Of a stretch of 64,000 nt of DNA, positions 50,001 through 61,628 are shown one piece after another (position 1 is the stretch's first letter; each line of letters starts with the position of its first letter). The position numbers were made by a program, and so were the translations under genes. This DNA comes from Anadara kagoshimensis (taxonomy: Eukaryota > Mollusca > Bivalvia > Arcoida > Arcidae): assembly GCA_021292105.1 (NCBI GenBank), contig CM037875.1, forward strand, positions 58,701,908 through 58,765,907. Reading direction: 5' to 3'. Below the pieces are notes generated by a model, which was given only the letters and a program-made list of their open reading frames with translations, was not told the DNA's origin and did not search any database.

Positions 50001-53000
50001 CCCGGGATATATGTATACGTGATAAGTAAAAATTACACAAGTTGATATCAGCCCGGGTGATATCACACCCCTCTCGAATTTCTGGTTAATGACGGATTTT
50101 AATTTGCTGCTTCTTGCTTACTACTGCCTGTTTCTATCAAAAACACACACACTAACACACACACTAAACCTCTTGTTGCCCAATCATTTAAAAACAGTGC
50201 TTGACAGTGCTGAATTGAAGATCGATGTACCATTGGCAATGTAAAATTTAAGTTCACAAAATAATATGATACCGACTTTAGAGAAAGCAAAACACAAAAT
50301 GAAGATTTTCGTAGTCATCTGGGAAAACATGATAAAAAGTTTATAATATGACCATTCTGATGTAACATCTCTAATCAGCCCTCAGACCTCTGGCTGATAT
50401 CTGGACTCTTAGGCTGATAACAGCTGTAATATCAAAATGGTCATATAACAATTTCTTAATATGTGGAGTACATTTTATGGGACAGATATATATGTATATC
50501 ATATGTATAAGTACTAATGTAAAGTTTTAAAAGATTTAAATAACTTTTGTTGTGCAGAAAATCTCCCATGATAACAAATCCACTTATAAACTTAAGTTAT
50601 ATATATAACAATTAACAAGAGTGGGGGTAACCCCAGTGTAAAGTAATCTCTCCCTTATCCACTGTCGAGTACTTACTACAATACTAAGTTAAATCTTATC
50701 ATAAACCTTAATAAGAAGAACACAATAAAAGGTGAACCTGTTTGTTTAATTACTTGTACAGGTATAACACTGTATAACAGGTAAGTTAATTAAGACAGGT
50801 AACCATTATTGATTCGGTTTTAAAACTGGTGGCTTACTGGACTTAACACAGATGTGAAAGAATTTGTTAAATTGATAAAAAGATAATTCACAAACCTTAA
50901 GCCATCACTTGACACAGAATAACCCAGTCTAAATTTTAACACTAACAACATATTTTATAGGCATTTTGAATACCTCTTGGGTATCTGAAAATTTTATCAG
51001 GGTAAATGCAGTTAAACTTGCTATAATGGCCACCTCTATATAAAGACCTCTATATAAAGACTGTCATTTACAAATTCTTTTAAGGTCTTTTGATTCTTTT
51101 CAACCACTTGTCTATAGTTTATAGTCCAAATGTTAATATGGATAAATCTCCATTACTTACAAGGTGTTCTATTAATCAAACAAAATAACTTGGCTAAAAT
51201 TACAAACAATATGTAATCAATACTTTCAAGTCACTTTTACACTTTAACTATTATTTATTTTGTCTTGGCCTTTCACCTACAGAGCTGTAATTGTGAGAAA
51301 AAAGGCACTGCAATATCACCAACTCTTTTTGCATTTTTTGCAGTTAGCTAATACATGTACATGTATATACATTGAACATGGTATGCATTGTATATTTATT
51401 ACGTCACCTGCAGCAGTGATTTGTTTGTGGTTCACAACAAAACCACATGTTTAATCTACTGAATCAGGATCAATACACAAGTGATGCAATGGTTTCAAAG
51501 AATTAATTTGTAAGTAATTGGGTTCTGCGATACTGTGATGTAAGCTTTAATCCATGATTTTGTCATCTGTAAATCCTCGGTGACGATAATTGCGATGGCA
51601 ATATATAATAACAGCACTACTGCAAAATAAGAGATAAATGTGACAGTTACCTGCCCTTGTATGTCCCAATCTGGCTATACAATCAGCAGCGAGTGCCAGT
51701 ATATCATTAGACTCGGAATCTTGTAACAGGTCTACTAATAGTTTGATTCCTGCTGCTGAAGATAGAGCTTGTTCTTCATCAGGGATTATCCTGGCTAATA
51801 CAACCACCTGTTATAATAAAACATGTTAGACTAATTAATACATCAGTGTGTCCTGGCTAATACAACCACCTGTTATAATAAAACATGTAAAACTAATTAA
51901 TACATCAATGTGTCCTGCCTAATACAACCACCTGTTATAATAAAACATGTTAGACTAATTAATACATCAGTGTATCCTGGCTAATACAACCACCTGTTAT
52001 AATAAAACATGTAAGACTAATTAATACGTAAGTGTGTCCTGGCTAATACAACCACCTGATATAATAAAACATGTTAGACTAATTAATACATCAGTGTGTC
52101 CTGGCTAATACAACCACCTGTTATAATAAAACATGTTAGACTAATTAATACATCAGTGTGTCCTGGCTAATACAACCACCTGTTATAATAAAACATGTTA
52201 GACTAATTAATACATCAGTGTGTCCTGGCTAATACAACCACCTGTTATAATAAAACATGTAAAACTAATTAATACATCAGTGTGTCCTGGCTAATACAAC
52301 CACCTGTTATAATAAAACATGTTAGACTAATTAATACATCAGTGTGTCCTGCCTAATACAACCACCTGTTATAATAAAACATGTTAGACTAATTAATACA
52401 TCAGTGTGTCCTGGCTAATACAACCACCTGTTATAATAAAACATGTTAAGACTAATTAATACATCAGTGTGTCCTGGCTAATACAACCACCTGTTATAAT
52501 AAAACATGTAAAACTAATTAATACATCAGTGTGTCCTGGCTATTACAACCACCTGTTATAATAAAACATGTAAAACTAATTAATACATCAGTGTGTCCTG
52601 GCTAATACAACCACCTGTTATAATAAAACATGTTAGACTAATTAATACATCAGTGTGTCCTGGCTAATACAACCACCTGTTATAATAAAACATGTTAGAC
52701 TAATTAATACATCAGTGTGTCCTGGCTAATACAACCACCTGTTATAATAAAACATGTTAGACTAATTAATACATCAGTGTGTCCTGGCTAATACAACCAC
52801 CTGTTATAATAAAACATGTTAGACTAATTAATACAGCAGTGTGTCCTGGCTAATACAACCACCTGTTATAATAAAACATGTTAGACTAATTAATACAGCA
52901 GTGTGTCCTGGCTAATACAACCACCTGTTATAATAAAACATGTTAGACTAATTAATACATCAGTGTGTCCTGGCTAATACAACCATCTGTTATAATAAAA

Positions 53001-55622
53001 CATGTTAGACTAATTAATATATCAGTGTGTCCTGGCTAATACAACCACCTGTTATAATAAAACATGGAAAATTAATTAATACATCAGCATGTCCTAAACT
53101 TGAAAGGTTTTGGGTGTACAAGAACTTCTCACTTATATCAAGGCAGTCAGTTCCGGAATGGTTTACAAAAACAGAGTGCCCAAAGAAAACCAACATCTTT
53201 TTGCAATAAAACTGACAAACTTTCTAACATTGGGATCTGTCTCCAGTGGGATTCATACTTAGGCATTGAGAAGTGCTGTAGTCGTAAGCATGCACTTTTG
53301 ACCACTCTGCCTCTTAGGCCCAAAAAGTTGAAAGTGTAAATTTGTTGTGCAAGTAACTGTTAGGCAATAAATACCAAATAACAAGTGTTTCATTTTATTC
53401 TATACATGTAATATGTGTCATATGCCTCTTTCTGTGAAGTCACATTTTCAGTACATAATAAAAAGTCTATACATGCTAGCCATGTTATTATGTCATGATT
53501 TGACAACGTAAACATAATACAGTGTAGGAAACCACATTGACCTGTCCGCTTGACTTTTAATTTATATGGGCGAGTACAATTATATGTTGGGTATACAAAT
53601 CCACATAATGCGAAACACTATGTTCAAAACATAAACATTTGCAATGTGTATGTATTTAAAGGCATACGCTATGAAATAGAACCACCATTCAAAACAAGCT
53701 AATTTTTTCACTGTTTGTTCTATATAAACATGCAAACAAAAATATGCAAAAATAATGGTAGGTCACCGCATGTAATTTTTCAACAACTCTTGTTCAATAT
53801 ATGCAGTATTTCAAGGATTTTGCATTTTTACCCAAAAATCGGTATAATTGAAAAATCAACCTCAAACAAACTCAAAAAATTCATTAAAATGTTATAAACA
53901 GCAAAAATACATCATACCCATATTTAACATGTTAAAAAATGTCAAAGTTGGCAGTTCAATACACATGTATTAAAATAATTGGTAAAAAATACATTGGAGA
54001 TAGTGCTCATTTTACCGCCTTTTTCACAAAAATTCCATACATTTTCATGTATAAAAAAAATCTACCATTCGAAATCTTTTCAAAATCTGCCAAAAGCTTA
54101 ACCAGACTATATACTTCACAAAAATAAAGAAAAATTGATAGGTCACCGGGATATTTTAAGATTTAAAAATAAAGAATTATCCCTACCCCCATGATTTTTT
54201 CAAATTTTCCATTGAAAAAAAATGAAAAAAAATCCCCAAAAGGTTTTCTCTCTTTAGTTAATTCAAATATTAGCATCAGATTCAAGATAATACACAAAAC
54301 AAAGCAAAACAAAGTATATTTTTACATATAATTTACAATATTAATCTTTGTTTTATAATCTGAATATTAAAAATAGATTCATAATTATCGTAAAAAATAT
54401 CTGTGAATCTTTAAGATTTCAAAAACTCCAATGAAAACAGAACAGTTTTGTTCAACCATATTAACATTCTAATATCTCTTGGAACTTACATAAATTTCTA
54501 TTACTTTGTGGTATGGTCAAAGAGAGAAAACTCTATACCATGGTAAGTTTACATTTTGTGCATCTGTGCAAGTAATACTCGCATTATAGGCCGTACCGTT
54601 TTTCGTTTTGGATTACACAAGATAGATAGAACCTATTGCTACAACGTTGTGATGAAATTTAGACAATTCACCGTTGTATGGTTTCCATTTGTTTATGTTT
54701 ACTGTAATAGATATCATTTAATCATTTTTCGAAGCTAGTGGTTGAGAAGTACGTTCGGGTTCCACAACAGTTGGACCAGATTTGTTCATTTGAATCATGC
54801 GGGCAGAACATACTTCTCGTCTTTTCTTATCCGATACTTTAATAAACCGTCCTCTTCTTCTAAGAGGCATTTTGATCAAAAATTTTACGATTAATACGAT
54901 TTATATTGCCGAATACTGATTAAAAGAAAGCCGGATGTTTACAGTTGCTACGGTCGATCTTCGTCTACTGCTAGTATATCCCTTCATTTGAAATGTCGCA
55001 CCACTTACACAGACAATAACGTAAACAGAGTTGTAGCCCCTGGATGCGCGGATTCGGTGCGCAATGAAAAAACCCGAAAATGCCTTTAATGCAAACCCTA
55101 ACACTACACATGTATTGGGCGGATGCTCCTTTATGAATATTTCTAATAAAAGGTCAAGCAGACAGGTCAATGTTGTTTGCTTATACTACTTCATAAAACA
55201 TTATATTGGGAGGTGTTAAGAAAAGCCTTTTGATGTAGTCACTGAGGCTCAAAAAAGGGAGAAAACATGTTTTTGAATCCTCAAGTAGGAAACAAGACAC
55301 AAATTCTGAATGTAATCACTAAGGCTCAAAACAGGTACAAATCTTACAGGGGAGTATTCTATCTTTTAAAATCATACCTGAAATGCAGCATTACACCTGT
55401 AGAATTCCTCTTCTGATTGTAGAAACTGTATAAAGCAGTTAAATCTGACACCGCCTTGCTCTGCGATGACCTTCTGCTGGTTAATGTTGTTATAAGCGAA
55501 GGTAGCTAAAGCATGTCCTGCCAGTAATCGGACTTTAGGATCCTCCGAGTACATAAGTTTTAATATCCTCACATAACTGAAATCTATGTTGTTATTTATA
55601 TCTTCTAATGCTGTCTGGTTAC
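47025..55622 (-). CDS. ANKAR: Ankyrin and armadillo repeat-containing protein, C-terminal exons (5' partial)
   Basis: Exons in transcript order: 55622-55378, 51807-51651, 49071-48924, 48608-48489, 47331-47025 (TGA). Phases agree throughout and give the last 325 or so residues. Armadillo-type helices are visible: DPKVRLLAGHALATFAYN, YRCNAAFQVVVLARIIPDE, AAGIKLLVDLLQDSESNDI, LAADCIARLGHTRAGVPSA, QVRGNAAIALGYLSFNH, then CRSDPYLM and an RHYKRIGLPAIP segment as in vertebrate ANKAR, and a Ser/Thr/Arg-rich tail. Assignment rests on recalled family resemblance, so another member of the same armadillo subfamily is possible. The first exon here starts in phase 1, so more exons must exist upstream (above 55.6 kb); none could be recognised to 64 kb. 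The intron 51808-55377 contains a 62-bp minisatellite built from the acceptor region, plus a transposon. Confidence 0.8.
47548..47694. repeat. Long hairpin with arms of about 60 bp
   Basis: Near-perfect inverted repeat around GACAGGGTGCCAGTACATAT and its complement, with a loop of about 25 bp. It is followed by TTTTATTACACCGAATG, whose complement-like partner (AAGGTGTAATAAAA) occurs at about 48168-48181. The segment 47548-48185 therefore looks like one non-autonomous mobile element carrying the recombinase fragment. Confidence 0.75.
47750..47935 (-). pseudogene. Fragment resembling the N-terminus of a tyrosine recombinase (Crypton-like)
   Basis: A 61-residue open frame starting MMFAEVDNNYLGNLL, followed by a run KNxxSTTRTIKQAVDTFHKFL-like and ending LNENWYRHY before a stop. 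The pattern (Asp/Tyr start, charged run, Thr-Arg, Phe-x-x-Phe-Leu helix, Asp-Lys-Leu-Asn) resembles the N-terminal SAM-like domain of Crypton-type tyrosine recombinases common in mollusc genomes. The catalytic part is absent. It lies in the last intron-exon region of ANKAR, beside a long hairpin. Family assignment is from pattern only. Confidence 0.5.
48862..48908. mobile_element. Solo end of the same inverted-repeat family
   Basis: One terminal sequence (AGGTCAAGCAGACAGGTCAA) with no partner nearby, 16 bp from the donor of an ANKAR exon. Confidence 0.55.
49965..50060. repeat. Tandem duplication in an ANKAR intron
   Basis: Two copies of GTGATAAGTAAAAATTACAC followed by GATATCAGCCCGGG, period about 49 bp. 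Confidence 0.85.
51790..53096 (-). repeat. 62-bp minisatellite made of an amplified splice acceptor, about 21 copies
   Basis: The tandem unit is 62 bp and covers about 1.3 kb. Read on the minus strand, each unit has a branch-point-like CTAAC, a T-rich tract, TTATAACAG, and GTGGTTGTATTAGCCAGGA. These last 19 bases are identical to the first 19 coding bases of the ANKAR exon at 51807-51651. The last unit at the gene side is the real acceptor; about 20 more lie upstream in the intron. Some units change the CTAAC to TTTAC or CTTAC. Confidence 0.95.
53098..53330 (-). mobile_element. Diverged SINE beside the 62-bp minisatellite
   Basis: Contains GGATCTGTCTCCAGTGGGAT and TTTTGACCACTCTGCCTCTT, matching the head complement of the 18821-18985 family. 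Confidence 0.5.
53528..55185. mobile_element. 1.66-kb element with terminal inverted repeats
   Basis: The left end (about 53528-53562) reads CATTGACCTGTCCGCTTGAC; the right end (55147-55182) is its near-perfect complement. The interior is AT-rich and carries one short minus-strand frame (54718-54870). It lies inside the ANKAR intron. The same ends occur at 4427-4652 (both ends, short copy) and at 48862-48908 (single end), so this is a family. Confidence 0.65.
54718..54870 (-). CDS. Small basic ORF inside the terminal-inverted-repeat element
   Basis: Fifty residues beginning MPLRRRGRFIKVSDKKRREV and ending in a Ser/Thr/Pro-rich tail before TAA. The Arg/Lys-rich start resembles the opening of transposon-encoded DNA-binding proteins, but no family is recognised. 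Base composition is richer in GC than the surrounding element. It may be the first exon of a lost transposase or a chance frame. Confidence 0.3.
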   Translation of the reverse strand: MPLRRRGRFIKVSDKKRREVCSARMIQMNKSGPTVVEPERTSQPLASKND

Positions 55623-58051
55623 CTATGGAAAAAAATAAAAAATTTACATTTTTTGAAATGGCGGAATGTTATGTTGTCTAAATAAGTTATTACTGAAATA
55701 GGACAGTCCAATACTATTTTGAAGGTTTGTTCCAAATAAGAAATCCATACTTTCCCAACCATGTACATGATAAAAATTCAAAAAGCCAATGGCATATCTA
55801 TTCTAACCAATGGTTGTTTCATAAAGATCTGGTAAAAAGTGATTTCGAGAAAAGTGAAGGGAAAAAATGTTGGCAGAAGAAATGGAAAAAAAAACTATAT
55901 GTCATCCCTACGCTATTTGGGGGACTTAATTAACAATTCTATTTTATATCAAGATTAACATAGTTTGAGACCTATATTTTGAATTTTTACTTTTGATCTT
56001 CATGGACTCAAAAGGGTCCACACAGAAAAGCCGCTTTTTGCGTTTCCATAGAAACCTGAAAACTTGATCATGATCTTTTATAATGAAACTCTATATACCA
56101 TGTCCTTGACACAAAAAGTTTGTAACCTTGACTTTGACCTTTAGGCTTAATTAAGAATATGTAGTTATGATATATATTAGTATACCAAGTTTTGAAACTG
56201 GACCTATTAATAATGTATCTAGAAAGGTATATAAGGATATCAAGGGGCATTAAAACAAGGTTTTGCTGTAATTATTAAATTCACTTTTTCCTGAATACAT
56301 GTTTGAATGTTTTATCTACTTTATACTTTATTATATTTATTCTTTTATATTTGACACACTAAACAATTAAACCAGCTTCAATTTACCCACCCCCACCCCT
56401 GCCCCTTTACTGTTTACTGTACCATAAAGGACCTATTACTCTATAACTCAGATTGTATGTAATTGTAACATTTTATTATACACCTCAAATAATACAAGAT
56501 TTATACACATACTTAAATTACAATAAGTGATAGCCCCTAATATCATGTATATATCAACTGAATTGATTAATACCCAGATAGCAAACATATGTTGGGCCAA
56601 CGTTGGCCCGTTGTTGTTGGGTTTGTTGGCCCTACGTTAGCTGCCATCATTGAGCCAATGTTATCTTGCTCATCGGGCCAACGTTGTACCCAACATAAAT
56701 GCCAACGATGGACCAATGTAATCTGCCAACGATGGGCCAACATAAGTTGCCAATGTTGGGCCAACGTAATCTTGCTCATCGGGCCATCGTTGTACCAACC
56801 ATAAATGCCAACAATGGGCCAACATAAACTGGCCGATGTTGGGCCAACGTAATCTTGCTCATCGGGCCATCGTTGTACCAACCATAAATGCCAACAATGG
56901 GCCAACATAAACTGCCAACGATGGGCCAACGTTAGTTACCAATGTTGGGCCAACGTAATCTTGCTCATCGGGCCATCGTTGTACCAACCATAAATGCCAA
57001 CAATGGGCCAACAAAAACTGCCAACAATGGGCCAACGTAAGTTGCCATTGTTGGGCCAACATAATCTTGCTCAGCGGGCCATCGTTGTACCAACCATAAA
57101 TGCCAACAATGGGCCAACATAAACTGGCCAATGTTGGGCCAACGTAATCTTGCTCATCGGGCCATCGTTGTACCAACCATAAATGCCAACAATGGGCCAA
57201 AATAGCCTGCCAATGTTGGGCCAACGTTATCTTATTTATCTGGTATCATTGTACCAATCATAAATGCCAACGATGACCCAATATAAGTTGCCACCATTGG
57301 ACCAACCATGGCAGCCAACAGTGGCCCTTCATTGGGCAGACAGGCAATGTATGTTAGGACAACTTTGTTTGCCATATAAGGACGATAAATCCACATTTGA
57401 AACATGTTGGCGATAAAATATCTGTCAATACTGCCCCAGCTTATCTGCGAAAATCATTTTTAATTTCTTTGAATTTTAAAAGTAACGATGATCCAGTAAG
57501 ATCCAGTGACAATTACAAAGACAGTGAAAACATATATATCCTAATTATGTTAAATGTCTCCAATGAAATGTCACAGATGCTGGTTCAATACTAACAATAT
57601 TTCTTTACAATAATTTAAGGTACAAAAATTTGACATAAATTTAACTTTATTAATATGCAAACAGAACCAAACAAAACATCATTACAAAGTAAATACTATA
57701 CAGATTATCACAAAACTTTAAAAGTGTCTTTTTTTAGTTCTACAGTTATTGATCTTGGTTATTATTTTATTATCTAAATCACATATCTGGTTTATTTTTG
57801 TTTATCCTGTTTTTTCTGCCACCATTTCTATCGGATGCAAATCTGAACCAGACTTTTGCAGTTTTTGCAATTTCATTTTCTGTCGCACTTGCACATAATC
57901 TTTCTTTCTAACAGCTTCTGTAATTAAGATCGAAATTATTTGTATATAAGTTGCTGTTAAATGACATGAAACAACTATATATACTACCATCTCTAAAAAT
58001 ATGCAGGTATTTTTCTATTCGATATGTAATCTTAGTATCGCAATCAATATG

Positions 58052-58270
58052 TACAGTACAGACCTGTCTAAAGTTTAACACTAAGCTAAGAGATACGTGC
58101 CGAGTCCGCTCGATTCCTCGTTACCTGTATCTCCAAAGTTTCTCGAATGCAGTTATCTATATCTGTGCAGCTTTTCGACAACTGGTTATCCATATATCAA
58201 CACGTCAGCAATCAAGCTTCTGCTTCTTTTCGTTAGCTCATTGTTTAACTTTCGACAGGTCTGTACTGTA
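58052..58270. mobile_element. MITE nested in the foldback-like element
   Basis: Inverted ends of about 37 bp beginning TACAGTACAGACCTGTC. The TA plus CAGT start fits Tc1/mariner-derived MITEs. Related ends occur at 30129-30311 and 36963-37153. Confidence 0.65.
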
Positions 58271-58925
58271 GTTTGGGTATTTTGCTACACCGCAGGGCTT
58301 ATGACCAGCTTATTTAAAATGTACATGGACGTGCATATAAACATGGAAAATTAAATAATTTTTAAATGACTCATAACAGAAAATAGATAAAAATAAATAA
58401 ATAATTAATTAAATAAATAAATTAATTAATCAATGTCTTTTTGAAAAATATAATTCATTATGGTAATATAGTTTGTTTTATACATGTACCTCAAAGATTT
58501 ACTAATACTGTATTAAATTTAGTTGAGTTGAGTTAAAATACTTAAAATCAGGAATATTATGGCAGTGAAGTTAATATGTTCCCATTTATTGAATTAAGTA
58601 ATCAACTGGAAAATATCAATGGCCTTGATCATGTTTTTTTTTCATTTCACAATCAAAAATGTTAAATAATCTAAAACGAAATTCTTAAATAACTTGAGGA
58701 AATATAGACCACTTGAATGCACACATTTTACAATTGCATCTTAAAATAAAGATATAATTATAATCAATTGAAGAATTTCAAAGGAAATGTCACAAATTTA
58801 TGTTATAATGTTCCTCCAAATAATTAAAACAACTTAATATGTACACATTCATGCCCGTGGGGTTACAATTTCTGTATAATGAAAGTGCTAAAACAGGTGT
58901 TCAAGACTGGTGTTTGACATTACAA

Positions 58926-58926
<1 letters not shown>

Positions 58927-59004
<78 letters not shown>
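58927..59004. repeat. Compound GT-GA microsatellite
   Basis: GT run followed directly by a GA run inside the foldback-like element; a second GA run lies at 59311-59338. Confidence 0.95.
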
Positions 59005-59007
<3 letters not shown>

Positions 59008-59308
59008 CTCTGATGAAAAACATTAAAATCAAATTGGCATCAGGTCACTTTGGATTTTCAACAAAAAGTCTTTTAAACAGATTTTTTATTAGCAAATATT
59101 ATATTCACGTTAACTTAAGTTACTGCAAACCTTGTGAATATAATTATGCATATTTGCAGATTGACGATAGTATTAATTAGGGCATTAAACCATTAAAAAT
59201 AAATTTCAATTCAGTAAATCTGGTGTTCCTATCCTTACATCAAAAAGTTTGTTATTACAAAGCTTGACTGGACAAGTAGCTGAATATAATGCACATACAT
59301 ACTTTCAT

Positions 59309-59343
<35 letters not shown>

Positions 59344-59510
59344 CATGTATATAGTATAATAAAATTATACTTACATAATTAAATTAAACTTCAGTCTTTA
59401 CAAGAGAGTACTACTAATATTTGTCTTGGTAATACTGTTGTCCAGGTCTTCTTTTTAACTTTATAACCATCTTAGGTAAAGTTAATACCATCAAAACCTG
59501 TCCACTTAGT

Positions 59511-59615
59511 ATTGGTTAGATGACAATAAGAAAAATCTTTATGAATAAGAAGGGGGTGGAGTGGAGCACAGCCCTTTCTTATTCATGAAGATTTGCCTTA
59601 TGTCATCTAACCAAT
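59511..59615. repeat. Short hairpin, arms about 42 bp
   Basis: ATTGGTTAGATGAC at the left and its complement at the right, with TCTTTATGAATAAGAA paired to its complement and a loop of about 18 bp. Confidence 0.8.
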
Positions 59616-60074
59616 TTAGGCCACACTTTCAACATGACCCAACTGGGATGAAAACCATTAACCCAGCTGTTCATTCAAAAAGCTCACCTGTTTGAGAAAA
59701 AGTAGAGGAAGTTGTTTTTTTTAAGGTTGTAACAAATATAACTAAAAACCTAACTTTTGTGATGGTCGATATTCAAAATGAGTGACCAAGGTGTAGACTA
59801 CATCCCTTTGATGATTTTAATTAATTTTCGCATTCCTTTAGGCTGTTTTATTAAAATATAAGCATATTTATCTATTTTATCAAATTAACTAACAATTAAA
59901 ATATTAATTATTGATATAATTAACAAATATCCTATTTTTTTTAAATCTGAAAGAATTTTGACAATATTAAAAAAGATATCAATTAAATTTTATGAAAAAT
60001 GTCTTTATCAAAGGTATCAAAGGCAATTCTTAGTGATTCAATGGTATCTGTTGAATTTATCAGTGTACTGTATT

Positions 60075-60078
<4 letters not shown>

Positions 60079-60113
<35 letters not shown>
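60079..60113. repeat. Poly-T tract
   Basis: About 35 T in a row near the right arm of the foldback-like element. Confidence 0.95.
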
Positions 60114-60114
<1 letters not shown>

Positions 60115-61628
60115 TATATTTTCATTTAATCTTTTAATTGATAGACATAATGTCTATTTATTTCCTGTAAATAATTTATCAAAAATTATAACCGTTACTT
60201 TAAGTTAGGACTTAGAATAACCATCAAAGCATGTACAAGCCATGCATAACGTTAGCGTCCATTTGTACTACTTGGTCCTAAATGCATCCTTGGGAAAAAG
60301 AAATGTGAAATTATGCCTCGTTTGTTGGCAAATATGGTAAGAACATCAGTTTTTATGTTTGGGCATGGATTAAGATGTTTGTTTACCATTGGCCCATTGT
60401 TGGTCCAATGTTGTCAGACCAACAGTTATAATTCATATGTTGGCCCATTGTTGGTCCAATATTGTCAGACCAACATTTATAATCCATATGTTGGCCCAAT
60501 GTTGTCAGACCAACAGTTATAATTCATATGTTGGCTTGATGTTGTCAGCCAACTGTTATAATTCATATGTTGGCCCATTGTTGGTCCAATATTGTTAGAC
60601 CAACATTTATAATCCATATGTTGGCCCATTGTTGGCCCAATGTTGTCAGACCAACAGTTATAATTCATATGTTGGCCCATTGTTAGCCCAATATTGTCAG
60701 ACCAACAGTTATAATTCATATGTTGGCCCATTGTTGGCCCAATATTGTCAGACCAAATGTTACAATTCATATGTTGACCCATTGTTGCTTTAATGTTGTC
60801 AAGCTGTCAGTTAGAATCTGTTGGTCCCATGTTGGCCGGGTCCCATGTTGGCCAAATGATGTTTAACCGACAATTACTACTCGTATATCGGGCCAATGTT
60901 TGTTTAATGTTGTTTAACCAACTATTCGAAATTCTATGTTGTTCTAATGTTGGCCCAATGTTGTCACACCAATAGTTAGAATTCCTATGTTGGTTCAATG
61001 GTGGTCCAATGTTGTTTAACCAACAGTTAGAATACCTATGTTGGTCAAACGTTGGCCCAATGTTGTTTAACCAACTGTTAGAATTTCTATGTTGGTCTAA
61101 TGTTGGCTCAATGTTGTTTAACCAACAGTTATAATACCTTTGTTGGTCCAATGTTGGCCCAATGTTGTTTAATTAACAGTTAGAATTCCTATGTTGGTCC
61201 AATGTTGGCCCAATGTTGTTAATTAACAGTTAGAATACCATGTTGGTCCAACGTTGGCCAATGTTGTTTTAACAGTTAGAATTCCTATGTTGGTCCAATG
61301 TTGGCCCAATGTTGTTTAACCAACAGTAGAATACCTATGTTGGTCCAAGTTGGCCCATGTTGTTAACCAACAGTTAGAATTCCTATGTTGGTAATGTTGG
61401 CCCAATGTTGTTTAACCAACAGTTAGAATACCTATGTTGGTCCAATGTTGGCCCAATGTTGTTAATTAACAGTTGAATACCTATGTTGGTCCAATGTTGC
61501 CCAATGTTGTTTAACCAACCGTTAGAAATCCTTTGTTGGTCCAATGTTGGCCCAACATCCTTTAGCCAACGCCAACCATACAACAATATGCCAACGTTGG
61601 CCCAACGTTAGTCTGCTATCTGGGTATT

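Larger units (their letters stand above)
56569..61628. mobile_element. Foldback-like element, 5.06 kb, with repeat-rich inverted arms
   Basis: Ends are a perfect 15-bp inverted repeat: AATACCCAGATAGCA at 56569-56583 and its complement at 61614-61628. The left arm (56584-57350) and right arm (about 60380-61610) are tandem arrays of units rich in TTGGCCCAATGTTG and its complement, each unit itself partly palindromic. The 3-kb interior has no transposase-like frame, and holds a nested MITE, GT/GA microsatellites, a hairpin and a poly-T tract. Long frames reading MAHRWQ-like or NIGPTMGQHMNY-like repeats are artefacts of the arrays. The plan resembles foldback/Rehavkus-type elements with minisatellite arms. 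No target duplication is obvious. Confidence 0.6.

Noticed and set aside
56567-57224. Long overlapping frames with Trp/His/Gly repeats
   Set aside because: Made by the tandem arms of the foldback-like element; the repeats lack any conserved reading frame between the arms.
57802-58193. Possible two-exon small gene (MDNQLSKSCTDIDN... joined to a basic C-terminal exon)
   Set aside because: The would-be first exon lies inside a MITE with clear inverted ends, and the phase that splices cleanly gives only a 37-residue product while the longer frame does not join.
60313-61586. Frames on both strands reading Gly-Pro-Thr and Asn-Tyr-Asn repeats
   Set aside because: Same artefact in the right arm; open on both strands because the units are palindrome-rich.
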